A program made the translations under genes and the position numbers. The notes under the pieces are model-generated. The model was given only the letters and a program-made list of their open reading frames with translations, searched no databases and was not told the DNA's origin. Shown in pieces: positions 50,127 to 62,053 of a stretch of DNA of 64,000 bases. The DNA is from Epiperipatus broadwayi (Eukaryota > Onychophora > Udeonychophora > Euonychophora > Peripatidae): positions 2,917,149 to 2,981,148 of the forward strand of contig JAQFVV010012405.1 of assembly GCA_028023455.1 (NCBI GenBank), read 5' to 3'. Positions within the stretch are counted from its first letter, which is position 1. Each line of letters opens with the position of its first letter.

Positions 50127-50400
50127 AAACATCACATGATCACATTTTTTTTATGCTTACTCACAACCGTTATTAAAACAGGCAAAACTCTCCATACAAT
50201 AGTGCCACTCAGTGCAAGGCAGAGTAATCAATGGATGCCAGAAGGCTTGTGCATAAAATCCCTATCTAGTGCCTACTCTGGGATATTGGATGAGTAGGCA
50301 CTAGATAGGGATTTTATGCACAACCCTTCTGGCATCTATTGATTACTCTGGCTTGCACTGAGTGGCACTATTGTATGGAGAGTTTGGCCTGTTTTTTTTA
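50127..50400. mobile_element. Hammerhead-family foldback element, copy M3, nearly perfect hairpin
   Basis: Left flank AACATCACATGATCAC, then arms of about 100 bp (about 50175-50278 and 50291-50397) that pair nearly perfectly around TGGGATATTGGA. Only the last few bases of the hammerhead's stem I remain in the loop; the catalytic part is deleted. Confidence 0.85.
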
Positions 50401-50730
50401 ACACATACATATTTTAAGTGCATACTTGCAAGCATATAATGCACATTATGGATTTTTTAAATTCCTATATATACTACGTTAAGTTGTTTGTTCACAGCTT
50501 ATAATGCAAGTTTTAGTTGGAGTAACCAGCACAATTTTTTACCATCAGGAAGCCATTATAACTATCTGTTGTTTAAAAGATGTTTTTGTTTAATGACGAG
50601 TTTGGAGAAATTAATTGCCCTGCTAAGGGGGTAAAAGTATAATTGTCTTTGATTTATAAGATTTTTAAAATGTATATTAACATAACATTTATCTCAATTC
50701 TTCTTTATCTCCATTAAATAACTGTTTTTT
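50401..50730. repeat. Dispersed repeat segment, copy B (right part)
   Basis: It continues the alignment to copy A (28832-29190) after the M2/M3 insertions. Confidence 0.72.
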
Positions 50731-51054
50731 CACTAAGTTTTCTTTTTATGTATTGCGTTTTTTCACCTTGCTGATGTACATGTAAGAATCTAATCATTAT
50801 CATTTTACTTTTGCTTTTTAATCATACAATTTTTTTTTTGCAGTTCACAGAATTATATAAATTTCTGTATTACTTAAAAAAAATGATTTTGAGAATTGTA
50901 TTAGTTACTGAAATAGAAAACATTATTTTTTTCTATCTTTATTTATAAATATATAATAAAAAATTCCAAGTTATAATGTTGGAAAGATCTTTTTACATTT
51001 TTAATAATTGTTTTCAGCTGTTGAGGAAAGTAGATATCATATGCATTTAAATAA

Positions 51055-51087
<33 letters not shown>

Positions 51088-53132
51088 TCATATTTACATT
51101 TATTCTATAAACAGATCAGATTTTTGATTACATATTTTAAAATAATTGTTTAACTTTTTTTATTTATTTGAGGCTTGTTTGTATATAACATAATTTAAAA
51201 AGAGGACCATTTTAGCTTTTATAAGTGAAATTTGTGGCAGTCTTTTATTACTATTTTGAATATACAATAATTTTTTCAAAGAATTTTGATACAAAGCCTA
51301 TATTTATAGCATAGGATAATAATTTCAAATTGGTTAGACGGCACTAAAGAAAAAAAATTAGTTTTTTTATTAAACATATATAGACAATAATATGGGTTTA
51401 CATTTTATTTTCCTGTATATATCATTTGATTAGTATCAACAAAGATAAATTTTTGGTAAAAAGCTGTTATTTTTTTAAAAAAAATATTTTTACGTAATTT
51501 CAATAAAAGGTACCAATTAAGTTAAAACTCTTAGAAAAGTAGTATAAGACTTATTAATTATAATTTAACTTGATATTTACAATTTTTAAAATTATATACA
51601 ACTATAAAAAAGAAAAACTTTCTTAGAATGTTATTTTTTTATATTGCTACTCTATGAACCTTTCATATCAATTAGTATTATACCTACTTTGCATTTTAAT
51701 TATTTTCCACCAAAATTTAGTGACAATTTGAGACAGCAGTTCAAATTTTATTTTTTTGACTGTTATTCTTTAGTAGAATTCAGTAAATTCAATTTGGTTT
51801 TTAAGAAATTTACAAATGAAAAATGTTTAAAAATTATATTTGAATCTTTCGAATATTAAAAAAAATTAATATTGCAAACTATATTAGATTATATAATGAT
51901 AACAGTGACTTTGGTTAATTGCTATTAAAATCAAGAAGAAATTAATGGAATCTTTGTTCTTTGAAATTTGATCTTATAATCTGAATGAATAAATATAAAA
52001 TAATGACAAATCTACCAAATACTGTTCTAAAAGTAAAAATTGTATTTATAATTACTAAATTATCATCAATGCTTTGTGCACCTGAATTTTGAGATCTAAT
52101 AAATATACATTTGCACGTGTGATTTTTTAAAAGCAAGTTGAAGCATTTGTTTAATGTAAGATTTTAAAAATAAAAGATATTTAAAAAAAAATAAATTAAA
52201 AAAACACGAAAGGATTTATTTTTTATTGATTATTATGGATATATTTTGTAAAATTAATTATACATATTTAAATAAAGTCTAGAAAACTGCTGTTTTTTTG
52301 TGGTTTCATCAGGACAATGAGGAGAATGTATCCAAGTTTGCTTATACTCTTAAGAGCAAAGAACGAATTGATTAGAAAAAAATAAAGGGGGCAGGGACAT
52401 GGAAGTTTTCTTTGAAGTTTGCTCTGATCTACTGATATTTTCAGATTTTTTTGAAAAAAGAATAATGAATATTTTTACCGGCAAAATGGAGGAAATAACA
52501 TTAAAATTGATTGAAATGGAATGATCAAAAAAGCTGCATTCACCACCATCACAGTACATGGTCAAAATCATCCATGAGTTAGAAGTTAATGTCATGATAA
52601 TCTATAAAATTTATTTGATTTATTTTTACTTTCATGACCCTACATTTAAATGTCTTCTTCAAAAGATATCACTGCCATATTTAGCAGATATTTTTAGTTA
52701 AGTGTTAATAGTTACAATTTTTTATATTTTTTGTTCATGTGTTTTTAATCATTGTTTTATGAATCATTTGTAATATTTTTAATAAAAGTAAAAATAGAAA
52801 GTTTTTAATAATATACTAATAATTTGAATGTTCATATTTCCCCCCACAGTTGCATGATTTTGTTGAAAGTTAAATAAAAATTTCATGGAAATAACTGAAT
52901 CACGAAGTTCCAAAGTGATTTAAAAGGAAACATTTCCTAATATAGTCTTGAAATCATTTCATTTATAATAATAATAACAACAGCAATAATAGCAAATAAA
53001 AGCGATAGCCAATTCCGACTCCAAGGATAAAGGAGGGAGAGAAAAAATAAAACTGCTATAGAAATGAGTTTTGCAAATGAATCTTTGAACCACAAATAAG
53101 TATATAAAACATGTTGGTCAAATTATCTGTTT
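50731..53132. other. AT-rich spacer, nothing recognised except a (TAA)n array
   Basis: (AAT)n occupies 51055-51086. No frame over 81 codons, and none is recognised. Confidence 0.55.
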
Positions 53133-53514
53133 ACTTGCTGTTTTATGTCAATAAACATCACATGATTACCATTTCTTATGCTTGCTTACAACTGTTATTA
53201 AAACAGGCAAAACTCACTATATGTATTGCTACATACAGCAAGCTATAGTAATCAATGTATGCCACAAGGCTTGTGCATAAAATTCCCTAATAGTGCTTAT
53301 TCATCCAATATCCTAAGATCTAGGTACAGTGTTCTCAGATCCAAGGCTCCTCACTGATGAAGGCCACAAGCCAGAAACTAGTCTGGGGATATAGGATGAC
53401 TGGGCACTAGATGGGGATTTTATGCACAAGCCTTCTGTCATCCATTGATTGCTCTAGCTTGCTGTGTGTGGCAATATGTATAGTGTTTTGCCTGTTTTAA
53501 CTTGCTGTTTCATG
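53133..53514 (+). mobile_element. Hammerhead-family foldback element, copy M4, with target-site duplications
   Basis: The most complete copy. ACTTGCTGTTTTATG (53133-53147) and ACTTGCTGTTTCATG (53500-53514) flank a 352-bp element, a 15-bp duplication with one mismatch. Left arm: AACATCACATGATTACC, TTATTAAAACAGGCAAAACT, through TTCATCCAATATCC. Centre: TAAGATCTAGG and the hammerhead. Right arm: the inverse of the left, ending GTTTTGCCTGTTTTAA. There is no ORF, so it must be non-autonomous. A 15-bp duplication is unlike most cut-and-paste transposons and suggests RNA-mediated insertion. It lies next to the 3' end of a decayed LINE. Confidence 0.85.
53339..53397 (+). ncRNA. Hammerhead ribozyme, type I, core intact (M4)
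   Basis: Stem I outer ATCCAA (53339-53344) and inner TCCTCA (53348-53353), separated by GGC. Core CTGATGA at 53354-53360. Stem II GGC/GCC with a CACAA loop, flanked by A on each side. GAAA at 53374-53377. Stem III is two pairs (A53377-U53382 and C53378-G53381) with a UA loop. Predicted cleavage is after C53383. Stem I closes with TGGGGA (53384-53389), TA and TAGGAT; all six inner pairs form (one U.G) and five of six outer pairs form. The weak points are the A.A opposition at the base of stem II and the very short stem III, which may require a dimer. Self-cleavage has not been shown. Confidence 0.8.
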
Positions 53515-53519
53515 ATTTT

Positions 53520-55100
53520 TTTACTTTCTTCAGCAAGAAACTTTTTTCTGAACTACTTTGATACAATGCCTAATTGTAACTTTCTGGTATACTCTATTCT
53601 CTGTGTTATCTTTCCAATGGTAGCACTTGGCATTGCACTCCTTTAGAATGTCTTTGATATAATCATTATAATGCAGACAGGATCTACCTTTCTCCCAAAA
53701 CCATGTTCAAGTTCACTATAAAAAATCCTTGCATTGTTCATTTATTTTAAGTGTCCAATCCAAAGATATTTATAATAATAGACTATATAATATTACATCT
53801 CATAAATTGAAGACCATATCTATTGATTTTATGATCTTGCTATTGCATTTTTAAAAGTTTTACAGAGCACCCTTTAAATGAATCTTTGTAATATCTTTAT
53901 ACTGTGCTGATAAGGTCTCTAAATTTTACTTCCAAACAATTAATTAGGTAAAGTAACAAACAGCTCTATAGATGCCTGCTTTACAATATCGAAAAAATGG
54001 ACAGGATGATTTGCATAAATTTGGGTTTATTACATTTACACATAATAATGGCTATGAATATGGAGTAAACATACTGCAAAAGTGCTAAGCTAAACATTGT
54101 TATTTGTGAAAATTTTTATTAACTTCACCTATATATGTTTAAAATGTATTATAAGTACAGTTATCATAGTTGGAGATGTTTTTTTCTTTTTATTGAAATA
54201 CTATATCTTTTAACTTTTCAAAAGCAGCCACAACACACTCAGCATGGAATTTTACTTTTCTACTTTAAAAACTATCAAGGTATTTAAACTAGCTTACATC
54301 TAAGCTAATACTTTTTGAGGACTTGCTTTTTCATCACTGGCTAATATAGAATTTGAAATTTTTGGACATTAATTAATAAACCAAAGTCTTTATATATAGC
54401 ATTCAGAACATTAAGTAAATTCTCTAATTCATCTTTTGAAGTGGCAAAAATAGCATAATCATTAGCATATTATAAATCTCAGAATCCAAGAGGAAAAAAG
54501 TTCTTGTTTTCACATGTAATCAATTGAAATTAAAAATTCCATCATCAAATTTGTATCATATCTTGATCTTTTTTTAATTAAGCTGTCTATAAAAAATTTT
54601 ACTGTCATAAAAATTGAAGCAATATTAGAGAAATTATGTATCTTTGTTTAACCCCAGTTTTCATTTCAAATGCCTCAGATTTTTCTGTAGTAGCATTTTT
54701 TTTCATTCCGTCATATAGAAGCTCTATAATATGAATAAATTTTAATGGTGGCCAAGTAATTTTAAATAATGTTGTAAATCTATTCTATTAATAAAACCAG
54801 TATATAAACCACTCCTTTGTTCCTCATACTTTTCTTGTATTTAGCTGGTAACAAAAAGCATGTCTCTAGTCCTTTTTTATTCACTGAACTGCAATGGTTT
54901 TTTGATTCACTGAAATTACATTGAGTTTTTAGTAGCCATTCATCCATGATTGGAAGTAACCTATTTGACAAAATTTTCAAATGTATCTTTGCTATACTTG
55001 ATAATAATAATATTCCATGATAATTACTGCAATCATATCTATTCCCTTTGCTTTTAAAAAGTGGAGCAATGAAAACTTTCTTGAGATCAGATGACACAAT
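53520..55100 (-). pseudogene. Decayed CR1/Jockey-like LINE reverse transcriptase
   Basis: Minus strand, in order: 55097-54780 encodes LKKVFIAPLFKSKGNRYDCS followed by NYHGILLLSSIAKIHLKILS, the start of an RT domain (canonical N-Y-R-G-I-S-L-L), then KKGLETCFLLPAKYKKSMRN. Near 54500-54400 is YAIFATSKDELENLLNVL, downstream of where the ADD box should be. Near 53740-53600 comes YSELEHGFGRKVDP with a later KECNAKCYHWK-like run, matching the C-terminal YSEL-HG-R--GRP block of these elements. Many stops and shifts; no endonuclease seen. Far older than the 22035-28815 LINE. Confidence 0.75.
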
Positions 55101-55599
55101 ATTATGGATCTATATAATCCTTAAAAATTGCAATATTTTAACTTAACACAATATAGCATGAATTCATGAAAAGAAAAAAATGACATAAAATTACTACATG
55201 GTATAAGTTAAGCTGTTAAAATTTTTGTTTGCTAATGTTTAAAAAGTTAAATTGATCACACAAAAATGTCATTTCAAATTGTATAATTATTGTTTTATAT
55301 ATATATATATAAACAAGGGTTTTAATTATTTTCAAATATTTTGTTTTTAGGAGAAATAATTGTATTATTTTGTATTATATAATGAGGATCAGAGTGTTGA
55401 AGTTTTATTTAGATTTTATTTATATTACTTTTTTGATGGTTAGGTGTTTGCTTTAAATGTAACATCAGTAATCTGTTTTTTGTTAAATTATTTGCAATGA
55501 AAACTCAACCCATTAATATACATACTTATTGTCTATTACACTAGTAATGAATATTGTTATTATTATTTCAAACTAATGATTTTGATTTTTTTTTTCTAG

Positions 55600-55830
55600 T
55601 TACTGGTTCCACCATTATGCAGTGATGTACCAAGTATGAATATTTCTCCAAAAGTACCTAAAGATAATGTTGCAACAAGTCTCATGCAGCTTATTGCTAC
55701 AATAATGGCCTGTTTAGCAAAAAACAATCCATCATCAACAGCCAGTGAAGCTTCATTTGAAAGAATGGGTGACAGAGGAGATGCTTTTATGAGTCGAGGT
55801 CATGATATTATCAGGTATGCAACCTTAAAT
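55600..55830 (+). CDS. Internal exon of an unidentified host protein-coding gene
   Basis: A 231-bp exon (77 codons), bounded by a polypyrimidine tract and acceptor TTTTTTCTAG (ending 55599) and by a consensus donor GTAAGT (55831). The frame is phase 0 at both edges and open throughout. The peptide begins LLVPPLCSDVPSMNISPKVP, continues with a hydrophobic helix-like run (ATSLMQLIATIMACLAKNN), and ends with SFERMGDRGDAFMSRGHDII and RYATLN. Its composition is normal for a protein, unlike the AT-driven frames around it. I do not recognise the protein. An alternative donor (AG|GTATGC at 55814/55815) would break phase 0. No neighbouring exon was found, so flanking introns must be long (more than 8 kb on the 3' side if this gene continues in that direction). 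Confidence 0.75.
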
Positions 55831-57656
55831 GTAAGTTTTAATGCATTATAATATTTTTTTAAATTTGCTAAATGTATATAAACGTATGTGTGCATGTGTA
55901 AGCTTGAGTTACAGTTGATTTTTTTGTTTATGTATTCTAATTGTGGAATTATATAAAGCATTTAATAAAATTTTTTAATAGACTGCTATGTTAGTATGAT
56001 GGTTACTATGTAATTTTAAATTTATTTTAAGATTATTTTTAACTAATCCACTGCACTATAAAGACATCTACAATGTTTCTAAAAAAGAACATTGAAGGAA
56101 ATGTATTACTCATCAGACTTAACCATTGTTAGATGGTGAGGATATTGACAATTTTCCACTCATGTTTTATCCCTTAGTTGAGTATAGTAAATATTTATTT
56201 ATTGATCTATGGTAGATGTTTAGAGTGATTATTTAGTGGTTGGTTATCTGAAAGAAAAATTTTAATTTTTTTATTATTGAAGTCTTATTTTTTTAACTAT
56301 GTCTTTCTGATCATGGCTTAGCAGGAAGCCCTTCACATGGCATTGCACTTATATACAAGTACTCTCTTAGTTACATAAATCCAAATCACATAAAGCCAAT
56401 ATATGAATACTTTATAGTTTATATATAATATTTTTTTAAAAGTATATTCATGTCATTATACTCTCAGTATTTATTTTTATTCATCTTATGATCTGTGATC
56501 ATTTGTTCTGATATATTATAGTGCTTGGAATTTTGTTTTATTTTTTTGAAAAAATAATTTTCATATTCAAATTCTATACTGCTATTTTTATTAAAATAAT
56601 AATTTTTTAGGATTTTGATCCAAAATTAGTTTCCTCAAGTGCTGTAGTAATTACATAATCAAATTGGAAAACAAATTAGAGGTTATATTTGAAGTATTAT
56701 TTAGATGGAAATTTTTGCATTTCCTTCATTTAGTCATATTTTTACAGAAATATGCAAAGATTTTTCACTTTATAATGCATTCAATTTTTATTGTTTGTGA
56801 TATAGTTTTATGATTATGTCTTATATATTCAATCAGCAAACTGTGAAACTTGACATTGTAGAGAATGCCTAGGCATTTTATAATATGCCAAAAATGGAAT
56901 ACTTAATTATGAAATGCTTAGATTTTTTATAAATTTCCCAGGCTTCTATAAAATGGCTTAGGGAAAATTGGCAAAATATAAAATACTTCCAGCAAGGAAT
57001 GAATGTTTAGTGTCATTAAGATAAGACATAACATTATGTTACATGTGTTTCCACATAATTAGTAAATTTAATGATTGAAATTGTTAATAAATCTTATGAT
57101 TTCATCTTTACATTGAGTTTGTGAAAAGTAGAGAGATAATTACCAAGAAATTCCTTGTATTCTTAAGGATTTATAAGATCTTAAAATCCTTCATTTTTGG
57201 TGTTTTACTTCTTATTTGATATTTATAAAAAAAATCAGCATTTCACTATCATCATCAAGTTTTAACTTGTTGTTATTATGTTTCATCAGAGGACTTGTCA
57301 ACAAGAAATAATACTCATTCCCTTACTTGAAATTAAAAAAGTGAAACTCCATCATATTATTTTTTAGTTTTTTTTGTTTTGTTATTTTATGATGTAGATT
57401 AGACATGAAAAATCCTGTATCTTATACAGTATTTGTATTTCATACATTTTTACATATATCTTTTGAATAAAAGCCATTTTCATTCTTAGTTGAAAAACTA
57501 TTTGTCATTCTTTATATGGCTATATATTCTACAGAATGTTTAGAGAAAGTATGTAAAAAAATAAAAATGAAATTTCATAATTTGTCTAAAAATGTCACAC
57601 TTTCTATAGAATGCCTAGGTATTCTGCACAAAGTGTGCTTTTCACACATTGCCAGT

Positions 57657-57691
<35 letters not shown>

Positions 57692-60600
57692 CTCTTTTTA
57701 TTGGTACACCCCATATAAAACAAATTGGGAATAAATTTTAAGATGTATAATTTTAAATTTTATAAAATCCCAAAAAAATATGTACTTACTAAAATTATGA
57801 AAAAATAAGTCATTTTAGTTACCCTAGGATTTGAACTTGGACTTCATTAATTTAAAGTAGTATAAAGGCTAAATCTGGTTAAAATATTTATTTTCAAAGG
57901 TATATAAAAGATAAAATACTAAATGATAATTTAATATCTGTTAAGAGATAATTGTTTAGTAATATTTAAACTTATAGGGGAGTTCAAGCCTAATCTGATC
58001 AATGAAAATATGCATTATATTATGTCTGTGCACAGCTGGTATTAGTTAGCAATAATTATTTCTGGTAAAATCTTAATTAATTTTCTAAATTAAATAACTA
58101 ACACTATGTTCTGAATGTTGTGATTAAAAGTTCATAGGATTAATCTCAAATTTAATCTGTATAAAAATAAAATGAAAATGACTTAAATTGTAGCTTCATT
58201 AATTTCATTAAAGATATTGTTTTTTTTGTTACTAATAAATGTTTTATAGAGATAATATTTGTTTTTAAAAATAGTTCAGCTACAAGCAAGTCATTAAATA
58301 TTCAGAATCAAAGAAGTGGGAAACTTAACCAATGGGAATGCACAATTTGAAATAAATTACCATGCAGACAATTGTTGAAAAAAGAAAACATCAGAGGGAA
58401 ATTATTAGTTTTGGGACAAAAAATAAAAAATAAAAACCAAAAACTGGGTTTGTTTTTGGTTAAAAAAAAAGTTTGCTGAAATCTTTTAAATGTTATTTTT
58501 TTTTTTAAAAAAGACAAGGAATTAATGATGACCAACTCAAAGATTTCAAATTTTATATTATCATATTTTCAGTAATATGAACAAGTAACACAAATTACAC
58601 ATCTACTGATTAAATTTACAATCAATACATTTGTGTAAATATCTTTAAATTATTATAGTAAAATATTGAAAGAATGGAAAGAACAGGTTATATATTGGTG
58701 CCAAGGTGTTATCATTTAATACTGGAAGAGAAGGAACAAACTATGAGTATTGTTTTGATGTATAATTGGATGAGTAAGCAAGATAAAATATATAGGCATT
58801 TTAGTTATTATAACCTTTATGCAAGACTAAAGTGGACTCAACATATGAATAACAAGAAAGTTATTAGAGACAAAGTTAAATGTTCAGTTTTTAAGATTAT
58901 TAAAACAAAATTAAGAATAAATTGGAATGGGAATGTATGTGTATTGAAACATGTGCTTAATATTAAAATATAACTTATAAATATATCTCTGAATGGAAAT
59001 TTGACTAGGAGAAAGGATTTAAACAAATTACTATCAGTGAATATAACTTTCATGTATAATAAAAACTATTATGGTTAATTATAGACAATATCAGTAACAT
59101 TAGCTTATTGAAGAATCTAAACTATGTGGAGGATAATATCATTTTTGTTATCTTTAAAGAGAAGGTGTAAAATGCTTTTTATTAAATGAAAACATTAACA
59201 AGGAATATATCAAGAATAATAGGAAGGTATGTATCATTAATGTTGGAAGGATCTAAATAAAATATACAACACAGGTGGAAAAATAAGCTTTGACCATGAA
59301 GAAAAGAAAAAACTTAATTATTTTAAATAACACGAGGGCATTGAAATTCTGTAGTTATAATAATTTTCTTATAAATATAAAAGGAATAAAAGTGAAAAGA
59401 AGATTAACATGTGACAAGTTGGAACCATGAGAAGCAATTGAAATACTATGAGTAAAAAATTAATTTTTATTTTATTTTTTATGATGAACTTCATGTATTA
59501 GAAACAAAAACTGGTAATGTAATGTTTTTATATAGGTAAATTCATGTTTTAAAATAATCATTATTAATACAGTGGTGGTGGTAAATCAAGAGATAGGGAA
59601 AATAATTATTAATATGATTGGTTTATTTATACCAGTAGTTGCTTAAAGTTCTTTTTATTTGATTGAATATTACTAGACCATTGAAATAAATGTATATAAG
59701 CCACGAGTTTGTAGAATATACACACAAACATAGTAAAATGAATGTATTATAAGAAGGGGGGACATATTTATGTTCTAATATAATATTAAAATGACAAATG
59801 GTGATATTTAAAGTTTGATCTGGTGTTTAATTATCAATGTTGTAATAGAATTGTAATTTAGTTATAGTTAATTTTAATTTATAAGTCTTCATAGGTATTA
59901 TTTGTAAGACATGTATAAAACAGATATAAACTGGAAATAGAAAATTAATACCCGAGTTATTAGATAAAATGACGATAAATATATATTTTTTATTTGATGC
60001 AGGATGCACCAAAGAGTGATTTATTCACATTTTAATATCCTAAATGGTAAATGAAAATTTGTGCAAGAAGGCATAAGTAGTCATATCAGATAGGATAAAG
60101 GCTAAAAGTTTTATTTGTTGTATTTTTATTATATAGTTGAATAATACGACCATAAGAAAATTGAGTGTAGATAAAGAGAGAGATCAATTGGTGAATATCA
60201 TATAATAAACACAGATAAAAATATAATATTTCATAGTATAATGAAATTATTTTAATCAGAAATGAAATATTAATCTATATCTTAAATCTTTTTATATTCT
60301 CAGCACAATCTATGAGTAATGGATGAAAAACAAGATTGATTAATTAATATACACATTATTTTGTAATATAATGGACAAAATTAAATATCACACAACATTT
60401 CATTGTATTATCAAGGAATTTTATGTTGAATATCTCAGTGTAATTTAGGGGGGAATATAAATGTTTAAAGTTTCACATATACTATTATATTGTATAATTT
60501 TTTATATGTTGTTTTTTGTTAATCCATTTATTAATTCTAGTTAATTCTTGGAATTTGTAAATAAGACATTATTAAAATTTGAGGTTCTAAAATTTAAATC

Positions 60601-61582
60601 ACGTATCTAGAGTTGCACTTCTTTTGCGGGGATCATCATCACTACACCATCACCAGGAAGTATGAATTGTAAAATACACATTGACCAAAACATATGATTT
60701 GAAAATTGGAGAAGAAATTAATTGAGTACAAGATATTGTATAACCATTATCTGGGGAAATATTTCTTAAATGGGATCTTAAATTATTGCAAACTACCTTG
60801 ATCATATTCATCATTGATAACATATATTACAATATTATTAAAGTAAGTTTATTTATAGTAAATTATAGTATGAATTAGTTTTTATTTAAAGTTCTAAATT
60901 ATGATTACCATTTAGATAACAGTAGTGATTTATTATTCAATAGTAAAGAACATTAATATAAAGTAATAATATAATTTTAAATATAGATTAATGTTATAAG
61001 TCTTTTCTTCATTAAGAAGCTACCTATAGAGTTCAGTAAAATTCCTCTTGATATTTTATAGATGGTTTAAATAGTTAATTAAAATCAATGATAATCCTGA
61101 GATCTTCTTTATATAATATTATGGTTATTCTTAATGATAATTCTATAAAAGTAACAATAAAAGATTAATATACAGTAGAATGATCATATAATTGATTAAT
61201 TAGGTTAACTTAAATTTAATAATTATAGATACTTTATTATATCCATTTAAGTGTTATTGTTAGTCATGGGAATATTTAAATACTTAATAAGGAGGAATGT
61301 CTTGATATTCTTATGCCATTGAATAATTATTTTGGTATTTATTGAATATTAAAGGGTATGTAATCTTGTTAATAGGGTAAGTGGATCTCACAATTGCTAA
61401 TATTAAGTAAATATAGTTTAGAAATACTAAGAGTATTAAATTGTACCTAGATAAAGGCTTAGTGTAGCCCAATTTAGGGATTTGTCATATCTTCTAGGGT
61501 TGTTCTTTTATCGGCAGGGTACAGTATATATATGTTGATACAAAGATTTTTATGGGTTGCATATATAAAAGACATATTTTGC
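55831..61582. other. AT-rich presumed intron, no further exon recognised
   Basis: It contains a (TA)n array at 57659-57690 and a 99-codon plus frame at 58674-58973. That frame contains LKWTQHMNNKKVIRDKVK, faintly like the LINE segment LTWKEHI---KAK, so a decayed LINE is possible but unproven. CCTAGGATTTGAACTTGG at 57824-57841 is a B-box-like sequence on the minus strand. Confidence 0.4.
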
Positions 61583-62053
61583 AGGTTCATCCGTGTTAAA
61601 AAATTTAAATATTGATATACCGACATTTCGACTTGATCACACAAGTCATCTACTGAGTGATAAAAGGCAGAAAGATGGTTGTAGAGGTGCTGCAATCACT
61701 GATTTGAAAAAAAAAACATTAAAGTTCCACCAATAGCAAAAATGTTAAATTAAGAATGTTTTTTAAAAAAATCTTTCCAAATAGGAGGAAGTTTGCATGT
61801 ATCATCTCACTTATTGATACAATCTGGCCTTTTAAATATCTCAATAGCTTTTCCTATTTGGAAAGAGTTTTTTAAAAACATTCATAATTTAACATTTTTG
61901 CTATTGGTGGAACTTTAATGTTTTTTTCAAATCAGTGATTGTAGCACCTCTACAACAATTTTTCTACCTTTTATCACCTAGTAGATGACTTGTGTGATCA
62001 AGTCAAAATGACGATATATGGATATTTAATTTTTTTTTAACATGGATGAACCC
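61583..62053. mobile_element. About 470-bp foldback element with GATGA-stem-GAAA signature
   Basis: The terminal GGTTCATCCGTGTTAAAAAA (61584 onward) is inverted at the right end (TTTTTAACATGGATGAACCC, ending 62053). Arms of about 210 bp pair well around a 60-bp loop (about 61790-61850). Each arm contains GATGACTTG, a loop, CAAGTCGAAATGTC (or its variant), i.e. a stem followed by GAAA as in a hammerhead, but the first core box is not preserved. The 73-codon minus frame at 61474-61695 is incidental. Confidence 0.75.

Noticed and set aside
53148-53499. Classification of the foldback family as an ordinary DNA-transposon MITE
   Set aside because: The 15-bp flanking duplication and the central hammerhead fit a retroelement derivative better. 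Not excluded outright.
58674-58973. 99-codon plus frame as a host gene
   Set aside because: No splice sites or domain. The only resemblance is a weak one to a LINE segment, so it is noted only under the intron entry.
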